A DNA stretch of 27,190 nucleotides from a virus. Position numbers and translations under genes: made by a program. The stretch lies in the IMG/VR virus record IMGVR_UViG_3300030090_006702, positions 1-27,190 of that record, one strand, 5' to 3'. Of this stretch, positions 18,833 to 25,924 are shown piece after piece. Numbering within the stretch: the first letter of the stretch is position 1; each line of letters begins with the position of its first letter. A model generated the notes under the pieces. It ran no database searches, was not told the DNA's origin, and worked only from the letters and a program-made list of their open reading frames with translations.

Positions 18833-21018
18833 TATATTACTACTCCTCTTATGTTTTCTCTTGGTTTTTTTAGTTCAAATACTGAAGGTTCAACAGATGG
18901 TAATATAACACCACGTGAAACATATCCATCTCCAGTAGGATTATAAAAATCAGCAAATGGATATAAAAACCCATAACCATCTTGACCAATACCTTCATCA
19001 GGACTACCCACATTAAAATTCCATAATTGTGGTAAATCAGCTGGTAAACCATCTAATGATTCATCATACAAATTATGAAAATCTTGTGTTAGTTGTAAAA
19101 AGTTAACAGACCTAACACCTTCTAATCCCATCAATTCATATTCTAAATCTGATGTGTATATTGGTTGTCTAAATTGCATTTTGTCAATATCAAAATATTC
19201 TGTTATTTTATCTATACATCTTAACTTAACATCTCCCTTATTCGCTGAACGATGAGCGACAACTTCAAACGCAACACCAAAGTTAATTATTTTTCCATCT
19301 CTGATATTAATCTGATCTGTTATCATTCTGAAATTATTTAAATATTCCTTTATGTTTTGTTTTAATGGATGAGCAATTGAATCGGTTGATGGTAAAGTAA
19401 CTAAATTCTTATTATTATCATATCCCAATGCAAAAATATCAATAGTAGCTAATGCATTTGTTCCTATATTATCAATATGTTGTTGATATCTATTACCAAA
19501 ATCAGTTAGTAATGAAACAGCAGTACTAATTTCATTATTATCATTAGATTGTATTTTTGAAATTATATCATCAATGTCGTTTGTATTAAATCCTGGAACA
19601 TCATCCGAATCTAACTCATTAAATATTTCGTTTATAGACGAACCAACTCTATCAACACCTGTTCTTTTTGCAAATACCTTAGCTATACTACCAAATCTTG
19701 GTGGAATGTTTAAAACTCTAGCTTCAAAATCTTCTTTTGTAACACATCTGTTTTGTGAAGCAAAAAATTGTTTAGATTTATGTCGTATTTCTTCTATAGT
19801 TTCTTCATCATTACCACCATAAGCTGGTGAATCATTTATTACATTTATTGCTGTAGTTTGATTAGTTAAATATTTAGCTGCTGTATTAGTAGCATCAACT
19901 AATGAACCAGCCGAAACATTACTAGCTATTCCACCACCGACACGATATGTTACTCTTAATGTTGTATTTCCAGGAGTTTCACCTAATGTCATTCTTGAGT
20001 CACCCTGACGAGGGTCTAAAGAGATATCTAAATTATTAGAATCTGGATCTCCAGGAGTTACAACAAAAGCATCTGCTAAATTTGCAAATTCTGTTTCTAA
20101 TGTTCCTGCTCCTCTTCTTAAAACACCATTTCCAAATACCAAAGAAGTTGTATTATCATCATTTACTTCTGTGATAAATCTTTTTCCAGTTTTTATATAT
20201 TGTAATGTATATGGAACAGCTACTGATAAAATATTTTCTGATGAGTCGTGGTATGCACTTGCTCTTGTACTATCTCCAACATAAAAAGTTTCAATTGGTA
20301 CTTTGTCTTGTGCTAAATAATCAACTTCATAGTATCTATTACCATTATTTAAATCTTCAACCTTTACAATGTCTATAACATTTTCTTCAGGTAGTGTTAA
20401 ATTTAAATATTGTTGAGGACTTCCTATAGTAAAATCTTTAGTTCTTGTTTCTCCACTAATAGCAAGTACTTTTCTTGTTAATTGGTATTTGGAAATAATA
20501 CCATTCGCATCTGTTTCTGATGATACAGGTACTGGATCTAACGAACTACTAACTGTAAAATCAACAGGTTCTAATGTTTCAAATATTATATTTGAATCTT
20601 CAGAAGATTGTATTTGTAATCCTTTATCAAGTATAACTGCAGATGTATAATCAGGTTTTCTATCATTAATATCATTGTTAGATTCTACATCTTGTGTAAT
20701 TGTCAATTCAACATATGCTGGAATTGTCGGTTTTACTTTATATCCTAACATTTTTGCTATATTTGTTATGTTTCTTCTTTCTTGAGCTAAAGGTAACATC
20801 ATTTCTTTATATTGTTGATCTATATAAAATGATAATACATCACCAACATAAGCTGACATTTCTATTAACATCATTCCAGGAGATGTCTCGTTAAAATCTT
20901 TATATGAATTTGGAAAATATGTTTTTGCATATTCAATAAGATTAGATTTGAATGAGTCAAAATCTTTATTTAAATAATTTATATTAGATTCTTTAAATTC
21001 TCTGTTTGAATTTGCCAT
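18832..21018 (-). CDS. Baseplate wedge protein, T4 gp6-like (baseplate J family)
   Basis: T4 gp6 dimers form the inner ring of the baseplate and join neighbouring wedges; the related J protein serves the same role in P2-type phages. This 728-residue protein is a little longer than T4 gp6 (660). The N-terminus is characteristic: YLNKDFDSFKSNLIEYAKTYFP, then NETSPGMMLIEMSAYVGDVLSFYIDQQ, then a helical segment ending ITNIAKMLGYKVKPTIPA. The middle has the J-like region (TEFANLADAFVVTPGDPDSN; VTYRVGGGIASNVSAGSLVD; KSKQFFASQNRCVTKEDFEARV). The C-terminus ends in FELKKPRENIRGVVI. ATG follows GGAG by eight bases, three bases after the gp25-like stop. The pairing gp25-gp6 is conserved in T4-like phages. 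I am confident in the family. Confidence 0.93.
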   Translation of the reverse strand: MANSNREFKESNINYLNKDFDSFKSNLIEYAKTYFPNSYKDFNETSPGMMLIEMSAYVGDVLSFYIDQQYKEMMLPLAQERRNITNIAKMLGYKVKPTIPAYVELTITQDVESNNDINDRKPDYTSAVILDKGLQIQSSEDSNIIFETLEPVDFTVSSSLDPVPVSSETDANGIISKYQLTRKVLAISGETRTKDFTIGSPQQYLNLTLPEENVIDIVKVEDLNNGNRYYEVDYLAQDKVPIETFYVGDSTRASAYHDSSENILSVAVPYTLQYIKTGKRFITEVNDDNTTSLVFGNGVLRRGAGTLETEFANLADAFVVTPGDPDSNNLDISLDPRQGDSRMTLGETPGNTTLRVTYRVGGGIASNVSAGSLVDATNTAAKYLTNQTTAINVINDSPAYGGNDEETIEEIRHKSKQFFASQNRCVTKEDFEARVLNIPPRFGSIAKVFAKRTGVDRVGSSINEIFNELDSDDVPGFNTNDIDDIISKIQSNDNNEISTAVSLLTDFGNRYQQHIDNIGTNALATIDIFALGYDNNKNLVTLPSTDSIAHPLKQNIKEYLNNFRMITDQINIRDGKIINFGVAFEVVAHRSANKGDVKLRCIDKITEYFDIDKMQFRQPIYTSDLEYELMGLEGVRSVNFLQLTQDFHNLYDESLDGLPADLPQLWNFNVGSPDEGIGQDGYGFLYPFADFYNPTGDGYVSRGVILPSVEPSVFELKKPRENIRGVVI

Positions 21019-21021
21019 TTA

Positions 21022-21468
21022 TTATTCTCCTATAGTTACACTAACAGTGTCAAAGTAATCTTGGTTTTGTTTTATATTAAACGATAAAGATATATCTATT
21101 TTATTTCTACCAATATCTGATACATCTCCATTAAATGTAACTTGTAAATCAATAACATTTACAAATGGTAACCAAAAATCAAATGTTTGTAATATTTCAC
21201 TTTCAATTTTTAATCTTAAATCTTCATCTAATGGTTCAAATAAATATTTTTTTAAATTTAAACCTAAAGAGGGTTGCATTATTCTTTCACCTCTTTCTGT
21301 TAATAGTAATGATTTAACATTATTTCTAACAGCATCAAAAGTTGTTTTTGTAGAAGCAAACCACCCCTCATTACCATCTGATTTTCTGAATGGTAAGTCT
21401 ATACCTATAAAGATTTTTTCATCTCTATCATTCTTTAATGGTTTTATTTTATTATTTATTATAGCCAT
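21022..21468 (-). CDS. Baseplate wedge protein, T4 gp25-like
   Basis: gp25 is the small wedge subunit that contacts gp6 and nucleates sheath assembly; homologues occur in all contractile injection systems. This 148-residue protein matches the family in length (T4 gp25 has 132). It carries the expected core: a region ending in VRNNVKSLLLTERGERIMQP, then SLGLNLKKYLFEP, then a helix (LDEDLRLKIESEILQTF) and beta strands to the end. The conserved Glu-Arg of TERGERIMQP is present. Only one base separates this ATG from the preceding stop. The upstream ribosome binding site is weak (GGTAG), so translation probably relies on coupling with the gene before it. Confidence 0.95.
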   Translation of the reverse strand: MAIINNKIKPLKNDRDEKIFIGIDLPFRKSDGNEGWFASTKTTFDAVRNNVKSLLLTERGERIMQPSLGLNLKKYLFEPLDEDLRLKIESEILQTFDFWLPFVNVIDLQVTFNGDVSDIGRNKIDISLSFNIKQNQDYFDTVSVTIGE

Positions 21469-21469
21469 T

Positions 21470-21931
21470 TTATAAATCTACCAAATCGTCTTTTAATAAT
21501 CTTACTCTAGTCTTTTTTTCATTTGTAGAACCAACAGGATTACTACCAATATAAGCGTGTCCTTTAGATTGCATAGCACCACCTTGTCCACCTGTTTTAC
21601 TAAAGTTTACTTTAGGTACAAGTACACCTTTACTACCACCTTGAAGAGGACCTGGAGCTACTGTTGCCTGTGCAGCAGGTGAACCAGCAGTTGGAACACC
21701 AGGAGCAACCATAACTGTTGGTAAAACATCAGCTTGATATGGAGCAGTTGTTGTCATTTTCTCAACTTCTAAAACTGCTTTCATTTCAACTATTCTAAAT
21801 GTTTGTGATGTAATCCAATTAACTATAGCATCACGCTGAGCTTCGGCTAATGTAGCACAATTTCCAGAATCTACAGCGTCTCCACCGAGACTATCTAAAC
21901 AAGCTTTTTCTAAATTGTCTTTTAATCCCAT
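21470..21931 (-). CDS. Hypothetical baseplate-cluster protein (153 aa)
   Basis: I do not recognise this protein. The first 60 residues are likely helical (GLKDNLEKACLDSL; AQRDAIVNWITSQTFRIVEMKAVLEVEKM). The centre is a flexible Ala-Pro-Gly-rich linker (about residues 65-105). The C-terminus is basic and polar, ending KKTRVRLLKDDLVDL. There is no signal peptide or membrane helix. It starts on a TAATG junction and ends one base before the gp25-like start, inside the baseplate block, so a role as baseplate component or assembly chaperone is plausible. It has none of the features I would expect of a PAAR tip protein. Call rests on context and intact frame. Confidence 0.8.
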   Translation of the reverse strand: MGLKDNLEKACLDSLGGDAVDSGNCATLAEAQRDAIVNWITSQTFRIVEMKAVLEVEKMTTTAPYQADVLPTVMVAPGVPTAGSPAAQATVAPGPLQGGSKGVLVPKVNFSKTGGQGGAMQSKGHAYIGSNPVGSTNEKKTRVRLLKDDLVDL

Positions 21932-22350
21932 TAACTATTTCCCTTTTTCTTATCTATTGCTTTCATTACTGCTCTATAATCTTTTTTTAAAAAATCCATA
22001 CCAGGAGCATTTGGATTAACTCCCATTTCAGCTGCTAAATTACCATTTGGGTTATTAGCAGTAGATACATCACTATAAGCAGAACTTAAAACATCGTTCA
22101 TTTTACTTGAATCATATACACCACCACCCATTGAACTCCATTCTTCGTCATTTTTTGTTTCATTTAATATATCGTTTATAATAGAATTTTTTGAAAATGT
22201 TTTTTTCTCAACAACTTTCTTCTTAACTTTTTGTTTTGGTGATGATAGTGAAGGCTGTTTTAATTCAGTTATCACTTCTTGAATCGCCATTGCAACTTCT
22301 TCTCTAACGATTTGTCTAATTATAGTTTTTACATTTGTTTTCTTTTTCAT
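21931..22350 (-). CDS. Hypothetical small basic baseplate-cluster protein (139 aa)
   Basis: The frame could begin at an ATG at 22380, but that would overlap the gp5-like gene by 20 bases and has no good ribosome binding site. The ATG at 22350 has AAGGA seven bases upstream and gives MKKKTNVKTIIRQIVREE, so I chose it. Residues about 5-32 are a probable amphipathic helix, followed by a lysine-rich stretch (KQKVKKKVVEKK) and an acidic, Asn-rich, probably disordered middle. The end is helical and basic (FLKKDYRAVMKAIDKKK). I know no family. Position between the gp5-like and gp25-like genes suggests a structural or assembly role. The stop forms TAATG with the next gene. Confidence 0.78.
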   Translation of the reverse strand: MKKKTNVKTIIRQIVREEVAMAIQEVITELKQPSLSSPKQKVKKKVVEKKTFSKNSIINDILNETKNDEEWSSMGGGVYDSSKMNDVLSSAYSDVSTANNPNGNLAAEMGVNPNAPGMDFLKKDYRAVMKAIDKKKGNS

Positions 22351-22353
22351 ATG

Positions 22354-22362
22354 ACCTTCCTT
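22354..22362 (-). promoter_or_regulatory. Ribosome binding site choosing the internal start of the 139-aa gene
   Basis: The coding strand reads AAGGAAGGT just before CAT-ATG, with AAGGA seven bases from the ATG at 22350. It overlaps the stop codon of the gp5-like gene. The alternative ATG at 22380 lies upstream of this site, inside that gene. Confidence 0.65.
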
Positions 22363-23701
22363 ATTCTGGTTTTTGTCCATTATCTTCTATGAAATGGTAT
22401 TGACTATTAAAAGGTGTTGATGTAACATCACTTATCTTTTGTTTTACTTGTTGTAACTTTGGTAATAGTGGAGCTCCTGTTGAATCCATTATTGGTATTG
22501 GTGCCCCTTGACATAATCCATGTGCTTGTTCCATTACTTCTATAAATTCTGTTAAAAATAACCTTAATTGTTCACCCAAAACTAATGGTTCGGCTGGACT
22601 ATCACCACCCTCATCTCTTTTAGCTTTTGCCTGTCTTCCTAAATAAATATTAGAAGATTCAATAATTGTTTCATTTTCCGAAATAAAATTTATACTTGTT
22701 CCTGAGCCTAATACTATGTTTTTTTTAGAAGACAGAAATATACTATCTTTTTTAGAATTAATTGTAATTTTATCAGAATTAAAAAATATTTGAGGTTCGT
22801 TATATTCATAGTTATATAAACCTTTTGATTCTTCATTTTCTGGATCAAATGCACCTATCAATCTTTTTTGACCATTTTCTTTATCTAAACCAACAGTATC
22901 ACTAGATAATGTAAATAAATTTGGAATAGGTTCAGCTTTTTCTTCGTCTCCCTCAAACACAATATCGTTAGGAAAATGTTGATGTATAGTACCATCATCT
23001 GAAATTAATATAATAGAACCATCTTCATTACTTTCGGCTGAATTTCCAAGTTCTCTTCCATTTGAAAAAAGCATGTATGGATTCATATCTCTACTACCCA
23101 CTCTAATACTATTTCCATGTCTACCCTCTAGTAACATATCACCATGAGTTTCTTTTAACTTTTCTCTTTTGTATCTATTTAAGGAATCATCTAATTCTGT
23201 TGTATATGTTTTTTGTAATCTTTTGATTTCAGTTGAACTGGCAAATGTTGATGATAATCCATATTTAGAAAACCCAGCAGAACCAGGTACTGATTTTGCA
23301 ATACCTCCCAACTCACTCGTGTTTCTTACATTTAAGTGATCTATATTCCAATTAGGACTGTTGGTAGTATTTATAGGTCCTAAATAATAATCAACTCCTC
23401 CAAATGTACACAATAAAACCTGGTCACCTTTAATTGGTGTATCTGTAAATCCTCTAAATAGTGGATAATATCTTTTTTTATTTACACCTTTTAATTTTAT
23501 ACCATTTGCAGGAGATATATGAGATTTAGCCAATATACTATTTATATCTCTATCTGATTCATATGCGGGTGATTCACTATTTATAACAACATCCAATACA
23601 ACTCCAGGTACAAATTGTAACCAAACAGGAACAGGTTTACTACCACCAAATAAACCAGATTGATTTTGTTTACTTGGCATTGTTGACATGGTTGAACCCA
23701 T
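22361..23701 (-). CDS. Baseplate central spike/hub protein, gp5-like, without lysozyme domain
   Basis: The family forms the trimeric spike at the tail tip that pierces the outer membrane. Here residues about 20-115 look like the OB-fold part (PVWLQFVPGVVLDVVI; PLFRGFTDTPIKGDQVLLCTFGGVDYYLGPI). The segment GDMLLEGRHGNSIRVGSR, near residues 182-202, is typical of gp5-like proteins. Residues about 310-355 form short repeating beta strands (ITINSKKDSIFLSSKKNIVL; then SINFISENETIIESSNIYLG), consistent with the beta-helical spike stem. T4 gp5 has 575 residues including a lysozyme domain; this protein has 446 and shows no such domain. ATG overlaps the preceding TAA (TAATG), and AAGGGGG lies nine bases upstream; a second ATG four codons in is less well placed. 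Confidence 0.85.
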   Translation of the reverse strand: MGSTMSTMPSKQNQSGLFGGSKPVPVWLQFVPGVVLDVVINSESPAYESDRDINSILAKSHISPANGIKLKGVNKKRYYPLFRGFTDTPIKGDQVLLCTFGGVDYYLGPINTTNSPNWNIDHLNVRNTSELGGIAKSVPGSAGFSKYGLSSTFASSTEIKRLQKTYTTELDDSLNRYKREKLKETHGDMLLEGRHGNSIRVGSRDMNPYMLFSNGRELGNSAESNEDGSIILISDDGTIHQHFPNDIVFEGDEEKAEPIPNLFTLSSDTVGLDKENGQKRLIGAFDPENEESKGLYNYEYNEPQIFFNSDKITINSKKDSIFLSSKKNIVLGSGTSINFISENETIIESSNIYLGRQAKAKRDEGGDSPAEPLVLGEQLRLFLTEFIEVMEQAHGLCQGAPIPIMDSTGAPLLPKLQQVKQKISDVTSTPFNSQYHFIEDNGQKPE

Positions 23702-24105
23702 TAACTATTACCCCCTTTAAAATCTACAGTTTTATTTTTTATATTTTCAAGTCTACTTTGTTCTTTATTTAAATCATCTACAGTTTCTTGTAATGTTCCC
23801 ATCAACTCTTCTTTTTCAGCTTCTGATAATAACATAGTTTCATCACTAGCACCATCTGATTTACTTATAATTCTTTGTAACACACCAGCTAACTTAACTA
23901 AATGTTCATCATTCTTAACTGCTGTATCCATATATTCTTTTATAATAGGTGCAACCATAACCACATCATCTATGGTTTGAATAAATCCGTGTATTTCTGA
24001 TATGAGTAAGTCTATTTGAACTTTACGCTTTGTGGTGTTTTCGTAAATATCTTTTGTTAAATCTTGAAAACTTTTACCCTCGAATATTTCATTGTCTTTT
24101 GACAT
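23701..24105 (-). CDS. Hypothetical coiled-coil protein (134 aa), first gene of the baseplate operon
   Basis: AGGAG lies six to seven bases before the ATG, and this is the first gene after the intergenic gap, so it is probably transcribed first in the baseplate unit. The protein is almost all helix. Residues about 10-60 and 90-125 look like amphipathic or coiled-coil segments (EAEKEELMGTLQETVDDLNKEQSRLENIKNK). No signal peptide, membrane helix or catalytic motif is seen. Its stop overlaps the start of the gp5-like gene as TAATG. Possible roles are a baseplate hub accessory or an assembly chaperone, which I cannot separate from sequence alone. No family recognised. Confidence 0.8.
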   Translation of the reverse strand: MSKDNEIFEGKSFQDLTKDIYENTTKRKVQIDLLISEIHGFIQTIDDVVMVAPIIKEYMDTAVKNDEHLVKLAGVLQRIISKSDGASDETMLLSEAEKEELMGTLQETVDDLNKEQSRLENIKNKTVDFKGGNS

Positions 24106-24170
24106 GGTTTTCTCCTATATATACTTAATCATATATAAATATAAAGTTTAAGAAAATTGTGGGTAAAAAT
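24106..24170 (-). promoter_or_regulatory. Intergenic leader with candidate promoter for the baseplate operon
   Basis: This is the only real gap in the window (24106-24223 with the terminator). On the coding strand TTTACC (24167-24162) and TATATT (24143-24138) are separated by 18 bases and resemble bacterial -35 and -10 boxes. AGGAG then precedes the first ATG. The region is so AT-rich that chance matches are likely. A T4 late-type TATAAATA is present at 24134-24141, but on the plus strand, so it does not point at these genes. Confidence 0.3.
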
Positions 24171-24171
24171 A

Positions 24172-24200
24172 AAAAAACCCACTAAAAAAGTAGGTTTTTT
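24172..24200 (-). terminator. Rho-independent terminator after the sigma-factor operon
   Basis: On the minus strand the sequence reads AAAAAACCTACT, a five-base T loop, then AGTGGGTTTTTT, so twelve bases pair with one G-U wobble and end in a T run. On the plus strand the same position is a C-A mismatch, which favours minus-strand use. It lies about 25 bases after the stop of the gp55-like gene and before the baseplate operon. Confidence 0.8.
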
Positions 24201-24223
24201 AACATTAATATTTATTTTTTACT

Positions 24224-24931
24224 TTAAAAAAATTTATTAATTAGATTACTTTGTTTATTAACACTATAATGTTGTTCAATTATTTTTTTATAATGTCGTT
24301 TAAAAACATTAACTACAGAGGTTATGTGAATAGTATTAACATTAGTCATTTCTCTAATTAAAATATATAAAGCTTTTTTATTAAAGTTTTCTATTTCGTT
24401 TTTATTTTTGAATAATTCCACTATTGCATATGCTACTTCTATATCTCTTTTTTTATTAAAAATATTTAATATGTTTTCATCAAAATATTTTATAACATCA
24501 TTTAATAATTCTTCGGCTAATTCTTTAGATTCACCTGATTCATATGATTTATCTTTTACAACATCAATATTATCATGAATTTTTAATTTTTTATAATTGT
24601 TATTATTATGAAGAATTAAATAGTTTTTTGCAACAATAGAAAAATAACTAAATGCCTTTGAACCTTTAGTGTGGTCATATTTGTGAATATTCATTACTAA
24701 AAAAGAAACAACTTCATTTTTAACATCTTCAAATGGATAATCAAAGTAACTAAATTTAAATGTATTAATTACATTTTCTGCCAGTTTATCAAAAGCTGGG
24801 TGTATTTTTTTTTGGTATGTTTGATTTCTTTCTGATTGATCTTTATCAGAATCTAAAGAATTATATTTTATAATTGCATCTTGAACAACTTCATCAAAAT
24901 ACATTCTTTTTTTACTTTTCGGTCTGGGCAT
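24224..24931 (-). CDS. Late-transcription sigma factor, T4 gp55-like
   Basis: gp55 directs host RNA polymerase to phage late promoters. With the start used here the protein has 235 residues; T4 gp55 has 185. Residues about 45-112 match a sigma region 2-like helix set: FDKLAENVINTFKFSYF, then FEDVKNEVVSFLVMNIHKYD, then HTKGSKAFSYFSIVAKNYLI, where the KGSKAFSYFS motif is typical of marine T4-like homologues. The C-terminal 80 residues (NKKRDIEVAYAIVELFKN ... ALYILIREMTNVNTIHIT ... VFKRHYKKI) look helical and could hold a helix-turn-helix, which T4 gp55 lacks. An earlier ATG at 24961 exists, but the ATG at 24931 has AGAGGAG seven bases upstream. The gene overlaps its upstream neighbour by 20 bases and is followed by a terminator. 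Confidence 0.85.
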   Translation of the reverse strand: MPRPKSKKRMYFDEVVQDAIIKYNSLDSDKDQSERNQTYQKKIHPAFDKLAENVINTFKFSYFDYPFEDVKNEVVSFLVMNIHKYDHTKGSKAFSYFSIVAKNYLILHNNNNYKKLKIHDNIDVVKDKSYESGESKELAEELLNDVIKYFDENILNIFNKKRDIEVAYAIVELFKNKNEIENFNKKALYILIREMTNVNTIHITSVVNVFKRHYKKIIEQHYSVNKQSNLINKFF

Positions 24932-25193
24932 CTTCCGTCTCCTCTGTTTCAAATATATCATTTAATAATAATTGAATATCTTTTAGTTGTTTAAAAAAAA
25001 ATCCTACTTCATCATCTGATTCATAATGTCCTTTAGAATCTACAAGTTTCATTCTTTCTGTTGAATACTCTATCATTTGTTGAATTTTTATTATAAAGTC
25101 TTCATACTGATTTATTCTTCGTAATGAAAAAAATAATAATGTAGATGATACTACACTAATTAAAAAAAATATTATTGAAATTGTTATCCACAT
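24912..25193 (-). CDS. Small membrane protein (93 aa), single N-terminal transmembrane helix
   Basis: AGGAG lies five bases before the ATG. Residues 2-24 are a clear hydrophobic helix (WITISIIFFLISVVSSTLLF) followed by basic residues (SLRRI). That predicts an inner-membrane anchor with the charged C-terminal two thirds in the cytoplasm by the positive-inside rule. The rest is helical (YEDFIIKIQQMIEYSTERMK) and becomes acidic at the end. The size and the single N-terminal helix would allow a lysis-related, spanin-like or host-membrane-targeted role, but there is no diagnostic motif. Its 3' end overlaps the sigma-factor start by 20 bases, and it starts nine bases after the HD gene ends, so all three are in one transcript. 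Confidence 0.8.
   Translation of the reverse strand: MWITISIIFFLISVVSSTLLFFSLRRINQYEDFIIKIQQMIEYSTERMKLVDSKGHYESDDEVGFFFKQLKDIQLLLNDIFETEETEDAQTEK
24939..24945 (-). promoter_or_regulatory. Ribosome binding site fixing the sigma-factor start
   Basis: The coding strand reads AGAGGAG, seven bases, ATG (24931). The alternative ATG ten codons upstream would place this site within the coding region and has no comparable site of its own. The protein then begins MPRPKSKKRMYFDEVV. Confidence 0.7.
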
Positions 25194-25201
25194 ATTATCT
25201 C

Positions 25202-25924
25202 CTAATTAAAAAGTTCATCGAACTTTGCTTTCATATTTTTAATATCTTTGTCTGATGTCTTTCTTTGTTCAACTGCTTCATCAGAATGTTCTTCTTCCCC
25301 TTGTAACCAAGTTTGTTTTTCACATATAGTTGATAACCAATCACCAAAGTGAACTATTGAACCAAGAACATGTCTCGTATCTACATAAGATTTAAAATAA
25401 GTTTCAGCTGCCGGGTCAAATAATCCATCTGCACATAAAATAGCTTTGTAGACATGTGGATTGACATCAATATGATATTTAGACAATAACCATAAAGCTC
25501 TATCGTGAACTGTCATATAATCTAAATCCTTGTTATGAGTATACCATTCATTTAATTTCTTACGTCTCCAATCATCCGTTTGATATTTGTAGTAAGGTTG
25601 TGTTCCATCACCAAGTTTACCCAAGTCATGAAACATAGCAGCCATTACAACATCAGAATCTGGATGAATTACCTTCACACCATTTGATTCATATTGTCTT
25701 TTAATCATAAGTGAATTTTTAATCACATGTAAAATGTGATCTAAATAACCACCTTTAAAACAATTGTGATAATTTGGACGACCTGATGCAGGTGCTGTTT
25801 TATATTCATCTTCAAAGTCACTATGTAACTTCAAAATATTTTCTTTTTGTTCACCTTCAAAATGTTCGTCAATTATTGACATTAATTCTTTCCAGTTGTT
25901 ATCCATTTGTTCTTGATTTATCAT
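25202..25924 (-). CDS. HD-domain metal-dependent phosphohydrolase (240 aa)
   Basis: HD-domain enzymes bind divalent metal and hydrolyse phosphomonoesters or phosphodiesters, often of nucleotides. Here the likely ligands are His63 (GGYLDH), His99-Asp100 (MFHDLGKLGD) and Asp195 (HFGDWLS), in the usual order and spacing. The stretch YHNCFKGGYLDHILHVIKNS is typical of the first helix pair of the domain. The N-terminal 45 residues are helical and acidic; the C-terminal 40 are charged and probably disordered. The ATG overlaps the upstream stop as ATGA, with AGGAG ten bases before it. Proteins of this kind are frequent in marine T4-like phages. A nucleotidase role in reshaping nucleotide pools is possible, and other phosphohydrolase activity cannot be excluded. 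Substrate is unknown. Confidence 0.85.
   Translation of the reverse strand: MINQEQMDNNWKELMSIIDEHFEGEQKENILKLHSDFEDEYKTAPASGRPNYHNCFKGGYLDHILHVIKNSLMIKRQYESNGVKVIHPDSDVVMAAMFHDLGKLGDGTQPYYKYQTDDWRRKKLNEWYTHNKDLDYMTVHDRALWLLSKYHIDVNPHVYKAILCADGLFDPAAETYFKSYVDTRHVLGSIVHFGDWLSTICEKQTWLQGEEEHSDEAVEQRKTSDKDIKNMKAKFDELFN

Noticed and set aside
21470-21931. PAAR-repeat tip protein
   Set aside because: The Pro/Ala/Gly-rich stretch first suggested it, but there are no PAAR motifs or metal-binding His/Cys pattern, and the linker looks disordered.
24134-24141. TATAAATA, the T4-type late promoter word, in the intergenic gap
   Set aside because: It is on the plus strand while all genes are on the minus strand. 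The same word also occurs inside genes on both strands (for example minus 23368-23375, 15960-15967 and 3577-3584; plus near 12631), so it is no more than expected in such AT-rich DNA.
24912-25193. Holin
   Set aside because: There is only one membrane helix followed by a long charged helical tail. The position beside a sigma factor gives no support, and no lysis gene is adjacent.
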